From assembly GCA_938035525.1 (NCBI GenBank), contig CALHOI010000020.1, forward strand, positions 54,602 through 118,601: a stretch of 64,000 bases of DNA, written 5' to 3'. The DNA comes from an uncultured Granulosicoccaceae bacterium (GTDB lineage: Bacteria > Pseudomonadota > Gammaproteobacteria > Granulosicoccales > Granulosicoccaceae). How positions within the stretch are numbered: position 1 is the first letter of the stretch; each line of letters opens with the position of its first letter. The translations under genes and the position numbers were made by a program. The notes below the pieces were generated by a model, which made no database searches, had not been told where the DNA came from, and was given only the letters and a program-made list of their open reading frames with translations. Below, piece after piece: positions 52,646 to 61,899 of this stretch.

Positions 52646-54436
52646 TTATTGATCAGTTAGTGTTGATTGGATGGAAGTTAACAAGCCCTTAAGACGAACG
52701 GTATTGCAGGGCTTGTGCAGCACTGGAAAATTCAGCTCATCAATTTCAACGAGCCTGTCTGGCGCGATATCTCCGGTTACCACAATCGCTGGCACTTCCT
52801 TTGAGCATGTTTTATTGATTAACGCCAAGGCATCGGACCCGGTTTCATTGTTACGTAATCGGTAGTCGGTTATAACAACATCGGGTGACGTTCCATACTC
52901 AATTATTTGCTGTTGAGCTTCTGACCCTGAACCTGCCACCATAACCGTACAATCCCATGTGATCAATAGGCTTTCCATTGACAACCTGACGTCTTCCTCA
53001 TCATCAACAATCAGCACAAACAACCCATTGAGCGATACAGGTAGATCTGCATCCATGTTAGCGTGGTCGGTAATTTTAGACTCGTCTCCAACAGCTAAAC
53101 CAATTGAAAAAGTGGAGCCGCGCCCTGGCGTAGATTCTAGAGACAAATCGAGACTAAGCAAATCGCAGATACGTTTTACAATGGACAGGCCGAGCCCCAA
53201 CCCTTTTGTTCTGTCACGCTCCGGGTTATTGAGCTGGACAAATTCTTCAAAAATCTGGCTGGCGTCAGGTTCAGCAATACCCAAACCTGTATCTGCAACT
53301 GATAACGTAACTTTGTCGTTGTGTCGTTCACTGCTTATGGTGATCTGGCCCTTTTGCGTGTAGTTAATAGCGTTATCGGATAAATTTCTGACAATCCGAC
53401 TTAACAGTATCGGGTCACTATAAACGGGATGCGAATCAACATCGATAATCAGTGACAGCTGTTTTTCCATTGCCAACTCTGTCAGGTCTGTGGCCATTTG
53501 GTTTATCTGACGATCAAGATAAAAATGCTGCTTGCGCACTTTTATGGTATTAGCGTCCAGCGAAGAAATATCAAGCAATGCATTAAACAAACTTTCCAGC
53601 GACTGTACTGATCTATTGATATGCGAAACCACTTTTTTCTGTTCCAGCGTATCAACCTGAGCTGCCAATGATGTGGTAAACATGCCCAACGATTGTAATG
53701 GCTGCCTTAAATCGTGACTTGCTGCAGCGAAGAATCGCGATTTTGCCAGATTGGCTTGTTCTGCCTTTTTTAACGCCGACTCGGTTTTTATATTCTGAAC
53801 TTTTAAGTCGTCAATTAGATCAAGGTTCTCAAACCTAAGCAGTATCGATTGCACATTAGAAGCGCGAATACGGCGAGTGGTTATAGAACTGATGATCAAG
53901 TAGATAATAATCAAAGCCGTTACCCACTGATACTGGGCATTGCCAATCAAATGAAATTTAAGTGCAGCCAACAGCATCATGGGGTACACAAAAACGACAT
54001 AAAGTGGCAACACATAAGACATGGTTGCCGCGCAGTTAGCAGCCATACCCGTGAACACCATCAGCAATATCATGTTTATCAGTGGATTATCAGCGTCAAT
54101 ATACACGTACCCCAGCACACCCCACCAGATGCCGGACATCAACATATAAAACCCGGTTACGATCAAAACCCGATTGACATTATCTTTTAAGAGGGTGGTT
54201 GATTCACACCGTCTGGCATAGATAAACCGACAGATGCTTACGCCTACAAAAACCACAAGCCAAAAAAAGACAAATGTACTGGGCTCGGTTCGGTAACGAA
54301 AAATAACAACGGTAACGATGAGCGCGGCAATAATCGCAGCAATCACGTTGACTCTGACGTTGTCAATAATCAACCGGGTTTGCGCAATCCGTATACGCGC
54401 TTTTGAGGAATCGCTGGTGTTGGCTTCAAGTTCCAT
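52646..54436 (-). CDS. Hybrid histidine kinase with six-helix membrane sensor
   Basis: 596 residues. Five or six transmembrane helices in the first 200 residues form an integral-membrane sensor (MASE-like). H box AASHDLRQPLQSLG, N box NLSDNAINYTQ, G boxes DTGLGIAEP and KGLGLGLSIVKR. A receiver from about residue 475 has VDDEEDVR, the phosphoacceptor in VVITDYRLRN, and a late HKP. Same class as the kinase at 40366. Embedded between VOC and kynureninase genes on the same strand, so it may sense a pathway intermediate. Confidence 0.9.
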   Translation of the reverse strand: MELEANTSDSSKARIRIAQTRLIIDNVRVNVIAAIIAALIVTVVIFRYRTEPSTFVFFWLVVFVGVSICRFIYARRCESTTLLKDNVNRVLIVTGFYMLMSGIWWGVLGYVYIDADNPLINMILLMVFTGMAANCAATMSYVLPLYVVFVYPMMLLAALKFHLIGNAQYQWVTALIIIYLIISSITTRRIRASNVQSILLRFENLDLIDDLKVQNIKTESALKKAEQANLAKSRFFAAASHDLRQPLQSLGMFTTSLAAQVDTLEQKKVVSHINRSVQSLESLFNALLDISSLDANTIKVRKQHFYLDRQINQMATDLTELAMEKQLSLIIDVDSHPVYSDPILLSRIVRNLSDNAINYTQKGQITISSERHNDKVTLSVADTGLGIAEPDASQIFEEFVQLNNPERDRTKGLGLGLSIVKRICDLLSLDLSLESTPGRGSTFSIGLAVGDESKITDHANMDADLPVSLNGLFVLIVDDEEDVRLSMESLLITWDCTVMVAGSGSEAQQQIIEYGTSPDVVITDYRLRNNETGSDALALINKTCSKEVPAIVVTGDIAPDRLVEIDELNFPVLHKPCNTVRLKGLLTSIQSTLTDQ

Positions 54437-54498
54437 TGAAATGCAGATAGTTCGTCGACAACGGCAATTTTGCCAAATTAATACCGTGGAGGGAATTA

Positions 54499-55407
54499 TT
54501 ATCGCTTTTTATTGAACCGCAGGTAAAGATTGGCCGTTTGCGCTGGATTATTCAGCGTGTGCCGATGCTCTTGCGAGCGGAAACAAATATTGGCAGCCTG
54601 CAAATGCTCCAGCAGAGCCGATTCTTGTTTGTAGCACAACTCCATTGCCACAATACCTGGCTGATTTTCGTCAACCACAACACTAGGCAGTGGGCCGTAT
54701 TCCAACTCAATGGCATGGGCATTTTTTACCCGCATTGGACCATTGGCAGTATCAACAGAAAACCCACCCGGTATATTTTTTACGCCACCGTATAATTGAC
54801 CCAACTGCGCGCGCATTGTTTCATGGTGCTCATCCTCAGCCCAGATTAAAATGCCTGCTATACCGCACACGCTATTTGGGTGCTCTAGCCATTGGGGGAC
54901 ATAAATTAAATTCGGTTTGTGTTGTTGGCAAAGAAAAAACGACAGACGCGGCCATAGTGTATTAGGCAACAACGCTAATGTCGTTTTTGTTCGACCACAC
55001 TCACCATTTGGCAACGTAACATCACGACCAAATTCCAAATGGCCTGCAACCGTCAAGCCGGCCAGCTCTGCATGCTTAGCATCGGCCACGGAGTCAGTGC
55101 TGTGCAAGGCCGTTAAAGCAACACCCTCTCGTCGCTGAAGATGTTCATAAACGTGCCGCCCAAAATGAAAATTTCCTGCCGGCACGTCATCTATTAACGT
55201 CGCGTCGTAAATACCCATTAGTTCAATCAGGCATCCGTTAAACATAGCCAAGCTGGTGCTGGTACCCCATGGGTGTTTACCAACAGCAGTCATGTTAAAC
55301 CCCATGGCAATGAATTTATCGCGCAGCAGTTCGATATTGTGCGTTGCAATTAATGGGTGATCAATGCCAAACGATGCGTTCAATGTAAATCTCTGATGTT
55401 CATTCAA
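54499..55407 (-). CDS. VOC-superfamily (glyoxalase-like) protein
   Basis: 302 residues; the frame starts at TTG 55407, and a TTG eight codons later is an alternative, since neither has a good ribosome-binding site. GIDHPLIATHNIELLRDKFIAMGFN and LIELMGIY form the first beta-alpha-beta-beta-beta module of a Glyoxalase_3-like fold; a second module follows (GILIWAEDEHH, VVDENQPGIVAMEL). Such proteins bind a metal and act on dicarbonyl, dihydroxy or hydroxy-acid substrates; the reaction cannot be named. Coupled to the ALDH gene (10 bp). Confidence 0.75.
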   Translation of the reverse strand: MNEHQRFTLNASFGIDHPLIATHNIELLRDKFIAMGFNMTAVGKHPWGTSTSLAMFNGCLIELMGIYDATLIDDVPAGNFHFGRHVYEHLQRREGVALTALHSTDSVADAKHAELAGLTVAGHLEFGRDVTLPNGECGRTKTTLALLPNTLWPRLSFFLCQQHKPNLIYVPQWLEHPNSVCGIAGILIWAEDEHHETMRAQLGQLYGGVKNIPGGFSVDTANGPMRVKNAHAIELEYGPLPSVVVDENQPGIVAMELCYKQESALLEHLQAANICFRSQEHRHTLNNPAQTANLYLRFNKKR

Positions 55408-55417
55408 CGACGTTTAG

Positions 55418-56929
55418 TTATTCGGGTACATAACCAAAGGCTATTCGCGGTGTTTCGGCACTGTCCAGCCAAACACTTTTCGCACTGGTGTATTCCATTA
55501 ACGCATCGGTACCGCTTGATCTACCAAACCCAGAATTCAAAGACCCACCAAATGGCGATGAGACATGAATGGCCTTGTAGCTGTTAATCCAGAATGTGCC
55601 GGCTCGCACCGCAGCCGCCACGCGGTGTGCACGACCCACATTAGCCGTCCACACAGCACCGGCAAGTCCAAACTGCGTATCGTTAGCAAGCGAAATAGCG
55701 TGAGACTCGTCTTCAAAAGGAATGGTAGTCACTACTGGTCCAAAAATTTCGGTTTGTGCGCTTGGCGAATTATTGTCTAATCCACTGATGATAGTAGGCG
55801 CTACAAAATAACCTTTTTCAGCATTGATTGGCGTCGCTGCCACTGTAGCGCCTGTTGCTTTTGCCTGGCTGACCATATCAGTCACATGGGAAAACTGCTT
55901 TGCGTTACTGATAGGGCCGATTTCCGTTGCATCATTCATAGGATCGCCAAGCTGAATTTTTTCCATGCCCTGCGATAACATACTCAACAATTCGTCATGC
56001 ACTGCGTGATGCACCAGTAGGCGCGAACCTGCAACACAGCTTTGTCCTGCGGCAGAGAAAATAGCAGCCTGCGCGCCGAGACAAGCATGTTTTAAATTGG
56101 CATCATCAAAAACGATATTGGCAGACTTTCCACCCAACTCGAGAACACAGGGTTTTAAAGCCTGGGCGGCGCTAAGCGCGACTTGTTTACCTGTTTGGGG
56201 TGATCCTACAAAGATGACCTTTCTTACTGCCGTATGTTCAATGGCCGCCTGGCCTGTTGTCGGCCCTGTCCCACAAAGCACGTTCACCAAACCTTTGGTC
56301 AACCCCGTACTTTCGGCTAATGCTACCAGTGCAACCGTTGTTAACGGTGTGAGTTCACTTGGTTTAATCACAACCCCATTACCGGTGGCAATGGCTGGAG
56401 CAATCTGCCAGCCAGCCGTGAATATGGGTGCATTCCACGGAGTGATTTGAAATACCACACCCAAAGGCTCACGCAATGTGTAATTTAAATGACCTGATGG
56501 TACCGGGATAACTTCGCCGTGGAGTTTGTCGGCCCAACCAGCGTAGTACGCAAACATCTCGGCGACTTTACCAACCTCGATGCGGCAGTCTCTTATCGGT
56601 TTACCCGCTATCAGTGATTCAAGCTGTGCCAGCTCTTCAGTTTTGTTAATCACAGCACGGGAAATGTCTTGCATGACCTGCCCGCGTTGAGCAGCAGAGT
56701 GTTCATAAAACCACTTCTGCTGAGCTGATTTTGCCGCGTCACATGCGTTGCCCGCTATCTGCGCACCGGCATCGCTATAAACACACAATATTTTTTCGGT
56801 AAATGGATCAATTAATTGAATATCGTCACCCTGACCGGGCACCAATTCACCATTAACGTGGCTTTGTACGCCGGCAGGCAAATGAACGGCCTTTAACAGC
56901 GACTGTAATACTGAAGCTCTATCCATCAT
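55418..56929 (-). CDS. Aldehyde dehydrogenase
   Basis: 503 residues, full-length ALDH. PWNAPIFTAGWQIAPAIATGNGVVIKPSE is the NAD(P)-binding start, VLELGGKSANIVFDD carries the general-base Glu, and AAGQSCVAGSRLLVH the catalytic Cys; GPVVTTIPF and PFGGSLNSGFGRS are normal. Oxidises an aldehyde to its acid. Substrate not predictable, but the neighbours (HIBADH-like, VOC) suggest hydroxy-acid or semialdehyde degradation. The HIBADH-like gene stops two bases before its start. Confidence 0.93.
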   Translation of the reverse strand: MMDRASVLQSLLKAVHLPAGVQSHVNGELVPGQGDDIQLIDPFTEKILCVYSDAGAQIAGNACDAAKSAQQKWFYEHSAAQRGQVMQDISRAVINKTEELAQLESLIAGKPIRDCRIEVGKVAEMFAYYAGWADKLHGEVIPVPSGHLNYTLREPLGVVFQITPWNAPIFTAGWQIAPAIATGNGVVIKPSELTPLTTVALVALAESTGLTKGLVNVLCGTGPTTGQAAIEHTAVRKVIFVGSPQTGKQVALSAAQALKPCVLELGGKSANIVFDDANLKHACLGAQAAIFSAAGQSCVAGSRLLVHHAVHDELLSMLSQGMEKIQLGDPMNDATEIGPISNAKQFSHVTDMVSQAKATGATVAATPINAEKGYFVAPTIISGLDNNSPSAQTEIFGPVVTTIPFEDESHAISLANDTQFGLAGAVWTANVGRAHRVAAAVRAGTFWINSYKAIHVSSPFGGSLNSGFGRSSGTDALMEYTSAKSVWLDSAETPRIAFGYVPE

Positions 56930-56931
56930 TT

Positions 56932-57789
56932 TTAAGTGCCAGCTTTAAACGTGGTTATTTCATTAAAGTCTTTGTCGTCTTCAATATAGCTGGATTGATT
57001 TAACCAGATATCGGCAATGGTGCTAAACCCGTGCAAGTTAATACTACCCTCTTGTGCAAGTGCTAAGGCAAGACCCACATCTTTTCGCATTAAGCCCATC
57101 GTAAAACCAGAATCAAATTGCTCGTTTAAAATCCATTTAGGGTAGTTAACTTCGCTAACCCCACTTCGACCCGAACCAGCATTAACGCCTTCCAGTAAAT
57201 CTTTTGCACTGACACCCGCCGACTTGGCTAATTGCACCGCCTCTGATACCAATACCAAATTGGCTGCGCACAACATATTGTTGGCGATCTTGGCAGCATG
57301 ACCCGCACCGGAGGGACCAACAAACACTGTTTTTGCTGTGAGGATATCGGTAACGGGCTTTAACTTTTCAATAACAGAAGCATCACCAGCTAGCAACATG
57401 GTCATGGTGCCGCTGTTGGCGGCCGCAGGCCCACCACTAACCGGCCCATCAACAAAATTAAATCGATGCTGCTTGCCGAGCTGATATTGCGCTTGCGATG
57501 TTTTTGGCGTTGACGTTGAAGTATCGAGTACGATGGCATCGGTGGTCAGGTGGGCATGTATTTCTTGCATGACCGATTGAACAATCGCGGCAGTCGGGAG
57601 AGACAATAAAACAATGGAACACTGAGCCGCTAGACTGTCAGCTGCATCATCGGTTTCCAAACCCTGCCCTGCCATACGAGATCTGACCGACTTGTCTGGG
57701 TCGAAACACAGTACAGGCAGTCCAGCCTTGTGGAGCTGTAACGCCATGCCGCCACCCATATTACCGCAGCCTATAACACCTATTTTCAT
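56932..57789 (-). CDS. 3-hydroxyisobutyrate-dehydrogenase-family oxidoreductase
   Basis: 285 residues of the beta-hydroxyacid dehydrogenase family: cofactor motif GVIGCGNMGGGMALQL at the N-terminus, substrate motif FVDGPVSGGPAAANSGTMTML, catalytic KIANNML with the Lys, and the C-terminal KDVGLAL. It oxidises a beta-hydroxy acid to its semialdehyde, which the ALDH encoded just downstream could take further. First gene of the cluster. Confidence 0.9.
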   Translation of the reverse strand: MKIGVIGCGNMGGGMALQLHKAGLPVLCFDPDKSVRSRMAGQGLETDDAADSLAAQCSIVLLSLPTAAIVQSVMQEIHAHLTTDAIVLDTSTSTPKTSQAQYQLGKQHRFNFVDGPVSGGPAAANSGTMTMLLAGDASVIEKLKPVTDILTAKTVFVGPSGAGHAAKIANNMLCAANLVLVSEAVQLAKSAGVSAKDLLEGVNAGSGRSGVSEVNYPKWILNEQFDSGFTMGLMRKDVGLALALAQEGSINLHGFSTIADIWLNQSSYIEDDKDFNEITTFKAGT

Positions 57790-57917
57790 CGTCGAGCTTC
57801 CCAGTGTAATCAGGAAACTATACTACGACTAGAGCAGACCACTGAGGAAATTATATTGCGCCTAAGCAGGTTGGGACTCACTGCCGTGTATTTGTCTTGT
57901 TATCTGGCTTCTTACTG

Positions 57918-57958
57918 CTGGCTGCCGGTCGGCCGCTAGTTGGCTACCGGCTGGCCAG
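57918..57958 (-). terminator. GC-rich hairpin after the Zrg operon
   Basis: CTGGCTGCCGG and CCGGCTGGCCAG pair with one bulge around an 18-base loop, just after the DUF3299 stop (57963) on the minus strand. No T-tract follows, so termination would be weak or rho-assisted. Within it TGGCTGCCGGTCGGCC and TGGCTACCGGCTGGCC are near-repeats. Confidence 0.5.
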
Positions 57959-57962
57959 GCGT

Positions 57963-58568
57963 TTATTGTTCACGCTTGTAAGGAAAAACTTTTTCCACTT
58001 CTAGTTTGTAGCCTGACTCTGCCAGGTTGCTTTTCACTGTTTCTGTTTTAATCACACCAACAGCCCAAACAGGTTCGTACATACTGGGGATAGATATAAT
58101 TTCGGGAGACATTGCGTGCACAACCTGATTAGCCGGTGGCGGTGGTGTGTGCATACAGGCACCCACGTAGGGAACCAATAAAAACTCTTTAGCTTCAGAC
58201 TGCCCATCAAATTCCAGCGGCGTTATATAGGCCGGGATTTTTATACGCTTACCATCAAGCGTGGGGTTAATGGGTGCATAGTTGAATTCCGCTTCGAGTT
58301 TCTCAAGCCTGGCATTGGACTCTTCACTGCCATCGAGCAACTTATCCACTTCCTCTTGTGTCATGTCGATAAGTGGGTTAACCGGCTGGACAAAATCATC
58401 GGGTATGAGATCTTCCCAGAGCAGCTCAGTGACCTGCCCTTTTACCTCGGAATCGTCCCCGGAAAACGGCCACCACGCAACAGCACTTCGGGCAAATAAA
58501 AGCGACAGTACCAATGCTGCAACCGATGCTACAACTGAAACGGAAACAATGGCTTTTCGATTATTCAT
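57963..58568 (-). CDS. DUF3299 protein of the zinc operon (ZrgD-like)
   Basis: 201 residues; AGGAG nine bases before the ATG. One N-terminal hydrophobic signal/anchor (VASVAALVLSLLFARSAVA), then a DUF3299 domain: IPAYITPLEFDGQSEAKEFLLVPYVGACMHTPPPPANQVV, here in shorter spans, contains ACMHTPPPP, a family hallmark with Cys-x-His that could bind metal. It is the last gene of an operon with the ABC transporter and ZrgA genes, as in Vibrio zrgABCDE. The precise role is unknown. Confidence 0.85.
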   Translation of the reverse strand: MNNRKAIVSVSVVASVAALVLSLLFARSAVAWWPFSGDDSEVKGQVTELLWEDLIPDDFVQPVNPLIDMTQEEVDKLLDGSEESNARLEKLEAEFNYAPINPTLDGKRIKIPAYITPLEFDGQSEAKEFLLVPYVGACMHTPPPPANQVVHAMSPEIISIPSMYEPVWAVGVIKTETVKSNLAESGYKLEVEKVFPYKREQ

Positions 58569-58588
58569 ATTCTTTCTCCTAAGCCTGC

Positions 58589-59842
58589 TTAAAGACGATG
58601 TGAAAGACCATCGGCAAGCGACTTTCTATAAGCTTGCAATGCTGGCAATGTACCTGCCAAGAGTCCAGCTACCGCTATTGCTAGTAACAGTTTTATTTCT
58701 GTACCACTTGGCAACGTCATTGCCACCGTTAGCCCGAATCGCTGCTGTAAAAACAAAGCGCCCATTGCCGTTAACAGATAATGCAGGAACAACCCCAATA
58801 CAATACCACCTACCGTTAGCATAAAAGATTCTATGCATAACAGCATAAAAACGTTGGCGGGTTTCGCTCCTGCTGAACGTAGCACAGCCATTTCACGGCG
58901 ACGCTCGTTCAAACCAGCCAATAAGACCGACATTAAATTAACTAATCCAGCTACCACAACGCACACCGACACGATAAACAGGGCTTTTTCGGCCACGCTG
59001 ATGAGACCCCACAACTCCTGTAACGCAACCCCGGGCAATATCGCCAACAAGGGCTCGGCGCGATAGGTATTAATAGCGCGCTGCTCTCTAAACACAGCCC
59101 CTCTGGAGGACAAACCAACCAGCAACGCAGTCACGGCTTTGGGTTGCAAATCCATGGACCGGATAGTGTCTGCATCGGTTCCCTCGCCCTTAACGGCTGC
59201 GCCGTTTCGCCAATCGACGTGCATGGCTTCAATACCACCCAAGCTAACATGGACGGCTCTGTCAACCGGGGTTCCGGTGGGCTTGAGTATCCCACTAACC
59301 TTAAACGGTTGATTGTCGTGCTCCACCAACGCAACTTTACCAGTGCCGTGCGCAACAACCATATTATCGGCTATCTGGTACCCGAGTTGAGCTGCAACCT
59401 CACTGCCGATAACTGCATCGAATACATCATCAAACGCTTTACCGCTGGCGAACTCAAGTGCTCGTTTATCACCGTATCGGTAATGCTCAAAATAATCAAG
59501 ATTGGTCCCAAGCACTCTGAACCCGGCATGCGAGTCGCCCAGAGAAATGGGGATAACCCACTCAATAGCCTTACGCTGTTTTATTTCCTCAACACTTTTC
59601 CAGGAAATGTTATTAGTTGCGTTTCCAATCCGAAACACCGAGTACAACAACAATTGTACTGAGCCGCTTCGTGCACCAATAATTAAATCGGTACCGGACA
59701 CCGTTTGTGCAAAACTTTCTCGAGCATCACGTCTAATTTTTTCTACCGTCAGGATAAGCGCGACACTCATTGCAATGGCTAGCATGGCCAGGACTGCCGT
59801 TGTCCAGCGATTGCAAATGCTTTTCCAGGCAATACCAATCAT
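58589..59842 (-). CDS. ABC transporter permease (ZrgC-like, FtsX/MacB type)
   Basis: 417 residues with an N-terminal transmembrane helix, a periplasmic domain of about 220 residues (MacB-like core: DLIIGARSGSVQLLLYS, VIPISLGDSHAGFRVLGTNLDY) and three C-terminal helices (FIVSVCVVVAGLVNLMSVLLAG, ESFMLTVGGIVLGLFLHYLL). NERRREMAVLRSAGAKP is the FtsX motif. MacB-type permeases usually push substrates out or carry proteins; in the Zrg operon a role in zinc uptake is proposed. ATGA overlap with the ATPase gene couples the two. Confidence 0.9.
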   Translation of the reverse strand: MIGIAWKSICNRWTTAVLAMLAIAMSVALILTVEKIRRDARESFAQTVSGTDLIIGARSGSVQLLLYSVFRIGNATNNISWKSVEEIKQRKAIEWVIPISLGDSHAGFRVLGTNLDYFEHYRYGDKRALEFASGKAFDDVFDAVIGSEVAAQLGYQIADNMVVAHGTGKVALVEHDNQPFKVSGILKPTGTPVDRAVHVSLGGIEAMHVDWRNGAAVKGEGTDADTIRSMDLQPKAVTALLVGLSSRGAVFREQRAINTYRAEPLLAILPGVALQELWGLISVAEKALFIVSVCVVVAGLVNLMSVLLAGLNERRREMAVLRSAGAKPANVFMLLCIESFMLTVGGIVLGLFLHYLLTAMGALFLQQRFGLTVAMTLPSGTEIKLLLAIAVAGLLAGTLPALQAYRKSLADGLSHRL

Positions 59843-60576
59843 CCGTTGGCTCCAGGCATGTGATCGTGGCTGGCAGCAAGATTAATCTCTTTAAGATTAA
59901 TGCTTCGATCAAATGCTGATGCCAAAGACGCATCGTGACTCACAAACAACAAGGTGCATCCAGCCGCCTGAACTTCTGAAAACAGCAGCTGTAAAAACGC
60001 CTGTCGAGTATCGCTGTCGAGCGCCGACGTTGGTTCATCTGCAATAATCAACTTTGGCCGACCAATTAAAGCTCTGGCAACAGCAACACGCTGTTGTTGC
60101 CCCACACTTAAGTCTGTCACTTTGCGATTCTTAACATCGGCCGGTGACAGGTGCATCGCACCGAGCAGACGATCAGTCTCTGCGTCTATGGACTGACCCG
60201 CTTGCATCGCTTGCGAGCGCCGCACTTTAGAAAAGCGACAAGGCAATTGAATGTTTTCGCTAACAGACAAAAACGGTAGCAAGTTAAACTGCTGAAACAC
60301 CAGACCAATTCGATCAACCCGAAATTGGTCTCTCTGCCCACCACGCAGTGTGTCAAGCGCAACCCCATCCACTTCTATGTGTCCGGATTGTGGTTGCAAA
60401 ACAGTGGCTATCAGACTCAGCAGCGTCGTTTTACCCGAACCTGAAGCACCTTGCAGAAAAACGCTCTGACCTCGCTCTACACAGAATTCGGCAATATCAA
60501 TCACCGGATCACTCTGCTTCGACCACTGGAAACGCACTTGGTTCAAACGCACTACGTGTTGGGCAGACTCACTCAT
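59839..60576 (-). CDS. ABC transporter ATP-binding protein (ZrgB-like)
   Basis: 245 residues, LolD/MacB class. Walker A is LQGASGSGKTTLLSL, the Q-loop VFQQFNLLPFLSV, the signature DLSVGQQQRVAVARAL, Walker B KLIIADEPTSALDSD, and the H loop LLFVSHDASLA. It powers the FtsX-type permease, whose start overlaps its stop (59839-59842). Located after zrgA in one operon. Confidence 0.94.
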   Translation of the reverse strand: MSESAQHVVRLNQVRFQWSKQSDPVIDIAEFCVERGQSVFLQGASGSGKTTLLSLIATVLQPQSGHIEVDGVALDTLRGGQRDQFRVDRIGLVFQQFNLLPFLSVSENIQLPCRFSKVRRSQAMQAGQSIDAETDRLLGAMHLSPADVKNRKVTDLSVGQQQRVAVARALIGRPKLIIADEPTSALDSDTRQAFLQLLFSEVQAAGCTLLFVSHDASLASAFDRSINLKEINLAASHDHMPGANG

Positions 60577-60621
60577 TTGTCTATTATGCAGTCTTCACAG
60601 CAATACAAGTTGAACTGATAC

Positions 60622-61323
60622 TCATTGGACCTGCTTGAGATCAATGGTCATTTGCTGTGCATTCAGCTCAACCAGCGCTTGCGCGGCGGGCCCAATCAGC
60701 TGCACATCGAGCTCTTCAAAACCGGTCCAGCGCTTAAGAAATACCACGTTTATGGCTGCCAGATCAGCACCGTTAGCACAGGTAAATTCATAAGCGGCTA
60801 ATACAGAAGAGTGAGTATCTTCAGAGTCAGCATGATCATCATGATGTTCATCATGCTCGTGCTTGTCATTTTCCGCGTGGTCGTCATGCTCTTTGTCATG
60901 ATCGTCATGTTCTTCGTGATCATCATTTTTGTCATGATCGTCGTGTTCTTTGTCATCATCATGCTTATCGTGATCGTCGTGATCGTTGTGATCGTTGTGA
61001 TCGTTGTGAGACAGGCTACTCTCAACCATGACCTTATCAACACGGCAATCAGAACCAACAAATTCGAACAACTGCAATGGATCATTCAATAGGGCCAAAC
61101 TGTCCTCGACCAGTGCTTTCTGCTCATCGGTGGTTGGCGCATGCTCAAAGCCAATCAGATTATTCCAAGGTGATTCCAGTTCGATATATAACTTATTTTC
61201 GTCCAGCGCTACATTCAGGGCGGCTGAACCATGTTCATGTGCATCGAGCTCCCGCTCTGTTTGGGCCACAACAGCAGTCGATAAACCAGCCGCGCAGACG
61301 GCAAGAATGGTTACAAATTTCAT
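60622..61323 (-). CDS. zrgA: DUF2796 periplasmic zinc-binding protein (ZrgA-like)
   Basis: 233 residues from ATG 61323. Signal peptide ends VVA-QTE. HEHGSAALNVALDENKLYIELESPWNNLIGFEHAP (spans at residues 30-65) is the ZrgA/DUF2796 core, continuing after residue 175 (YEFTCANGADLAAINVVFLKRWTGFEEL...). Between is a 65-residue stretch of Asp/His/Lys/Glu repeats (DHNDHNDHNDHDD...), a metal-buffering loop. In Vibrio cholerae ZrgA is reported as a Zur-regulated zinc-uptake protein working with this ABC transporter. I found no clear Zur box in its upstream region. Confidence 0.88.
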   Translation of the reverse strand: MKFVTILAVCAAGLSTAVVAQTERELDAHEHGSAALNVALDENKLYIELESPWNNLIGFEHAPTTDEQKALVEDSLALLNDPLQLFEFVGSDCRVDKVMVESSLSHNDHNDHNDHDDHDKHDDDKEHDDHDKNDDHEEHDDHDKEHDDHAENDKHEHDEHHDDHADSEDTHSSVLAAYEFTCANGADLAAINVVFLKRWTGFEELDVQLIGPAAQALVELNAQQMTIDLKQVQ

Positions 61324-61351
61324 TTGATACTCCAAAAAGACAATAGATTAG

Positions 61352-61370
61352 ATTGCGCCACAAGCGCAAT
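61352..61370 (-). terminator. Intercistronic hairpin between His-rich gene and zrgA
   Basis: ATTGCGC and GCGCAAT pair around a 5-base loop in the 60-bp gap between the two genes. A short T-run (CTTTTTG) is about 13 bases downstream on the minus strand. It could be an attenuator or processing site separating the two genes' expression. Confidence 0.45.
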
Positions 61371-61384
61371 TTGAAAAAGTGTTG

Positions 61385-61801
61385 TCAGGAGTTAACTGGT
61401 GGAGCTCGAATGCGAGTGTGGCCGACTAAATATTGCGGGCCGTAGTTACTGACGTAAGGCGTGGGTAGAAAACAAGGTACGGATGCCGCTAGTGGGCTGG
61501 CGCTGTTAAGTACAGCACCGCCCAGGCTCAAAAAGACATGGTATATCGCGCAGTCTTTTTCGGCAGAAGGCTGGCTACCAGCCTTATACCCAATAGCGGA
61601 TTTGGTCACTGACCCAACCGGAATAACGTCGTGATGATGACCTAGATGCGACGAGTGCTGGTGATTGTGGTCGTGTTCAGACCCCACGCTAAACGGCACA
61701 TCGTGGAATTGAACGTGGCTAACAACATGCGCACTGGCAACGAGCTGCCCAAAACAGAGCAGTACGGCGAGCAAAATGTGCACAGATTTATGCAGGTTCA
61801 T
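61385..61801 (-). CDS. Small His-rich exported protein upstream of zrgA
   Basis: 138 residues. Signal peptide ends ASA-HVV. Histidine clusters HDHNHQHSSHLGHHHD at about residues 43-58 suggest a metal-binding stretch. The rest resembles DUF2946-type small proteins by the CAIYHVFLSLGG patch and prolines at the end. Same strand and 61 bp from zrgA: probably an accessory zinc (or copper) sensor or buffer. Family assignment weak. Confidence 0.65.
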   Translation of the reverse strand: MNLHKSVHILLAVLLCFGQLVASAHVVSHVQFHDVPFSVGSEHDHNHQHSSHLGHHHDVIPVGSVTKSAIGYKAGSQPSAEKDCAIYHVFLSLGGAVLNSASPLAASVPCFLPTPYVSNYGPQYLVGHTRIRAPPVNS

Positions 61802-61899
61802 TAACGAAGTATAGGCATTGTCAACTCAGACCGCTAGTACCTTGCGATTACAGACAACCAATGGGGGTGAATTTGTGAATGAGGTGGCAAAACCTGCTA

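Noticed and set aside
60811..61092. Hydrophobic Ile/Val/Met frame on the plus strand opposite zrgA
   Set aside because: Antisense shadow of the Asp/His repeat codons; hydrophobicity follows from reverse-complementing GAT/CAT.
61802..61899. Zur box upstream of the Zrg operon
   Set aside because: No clear 7-1-7 palindrome of the Zur type could be read by eye; a profile search would be needed.
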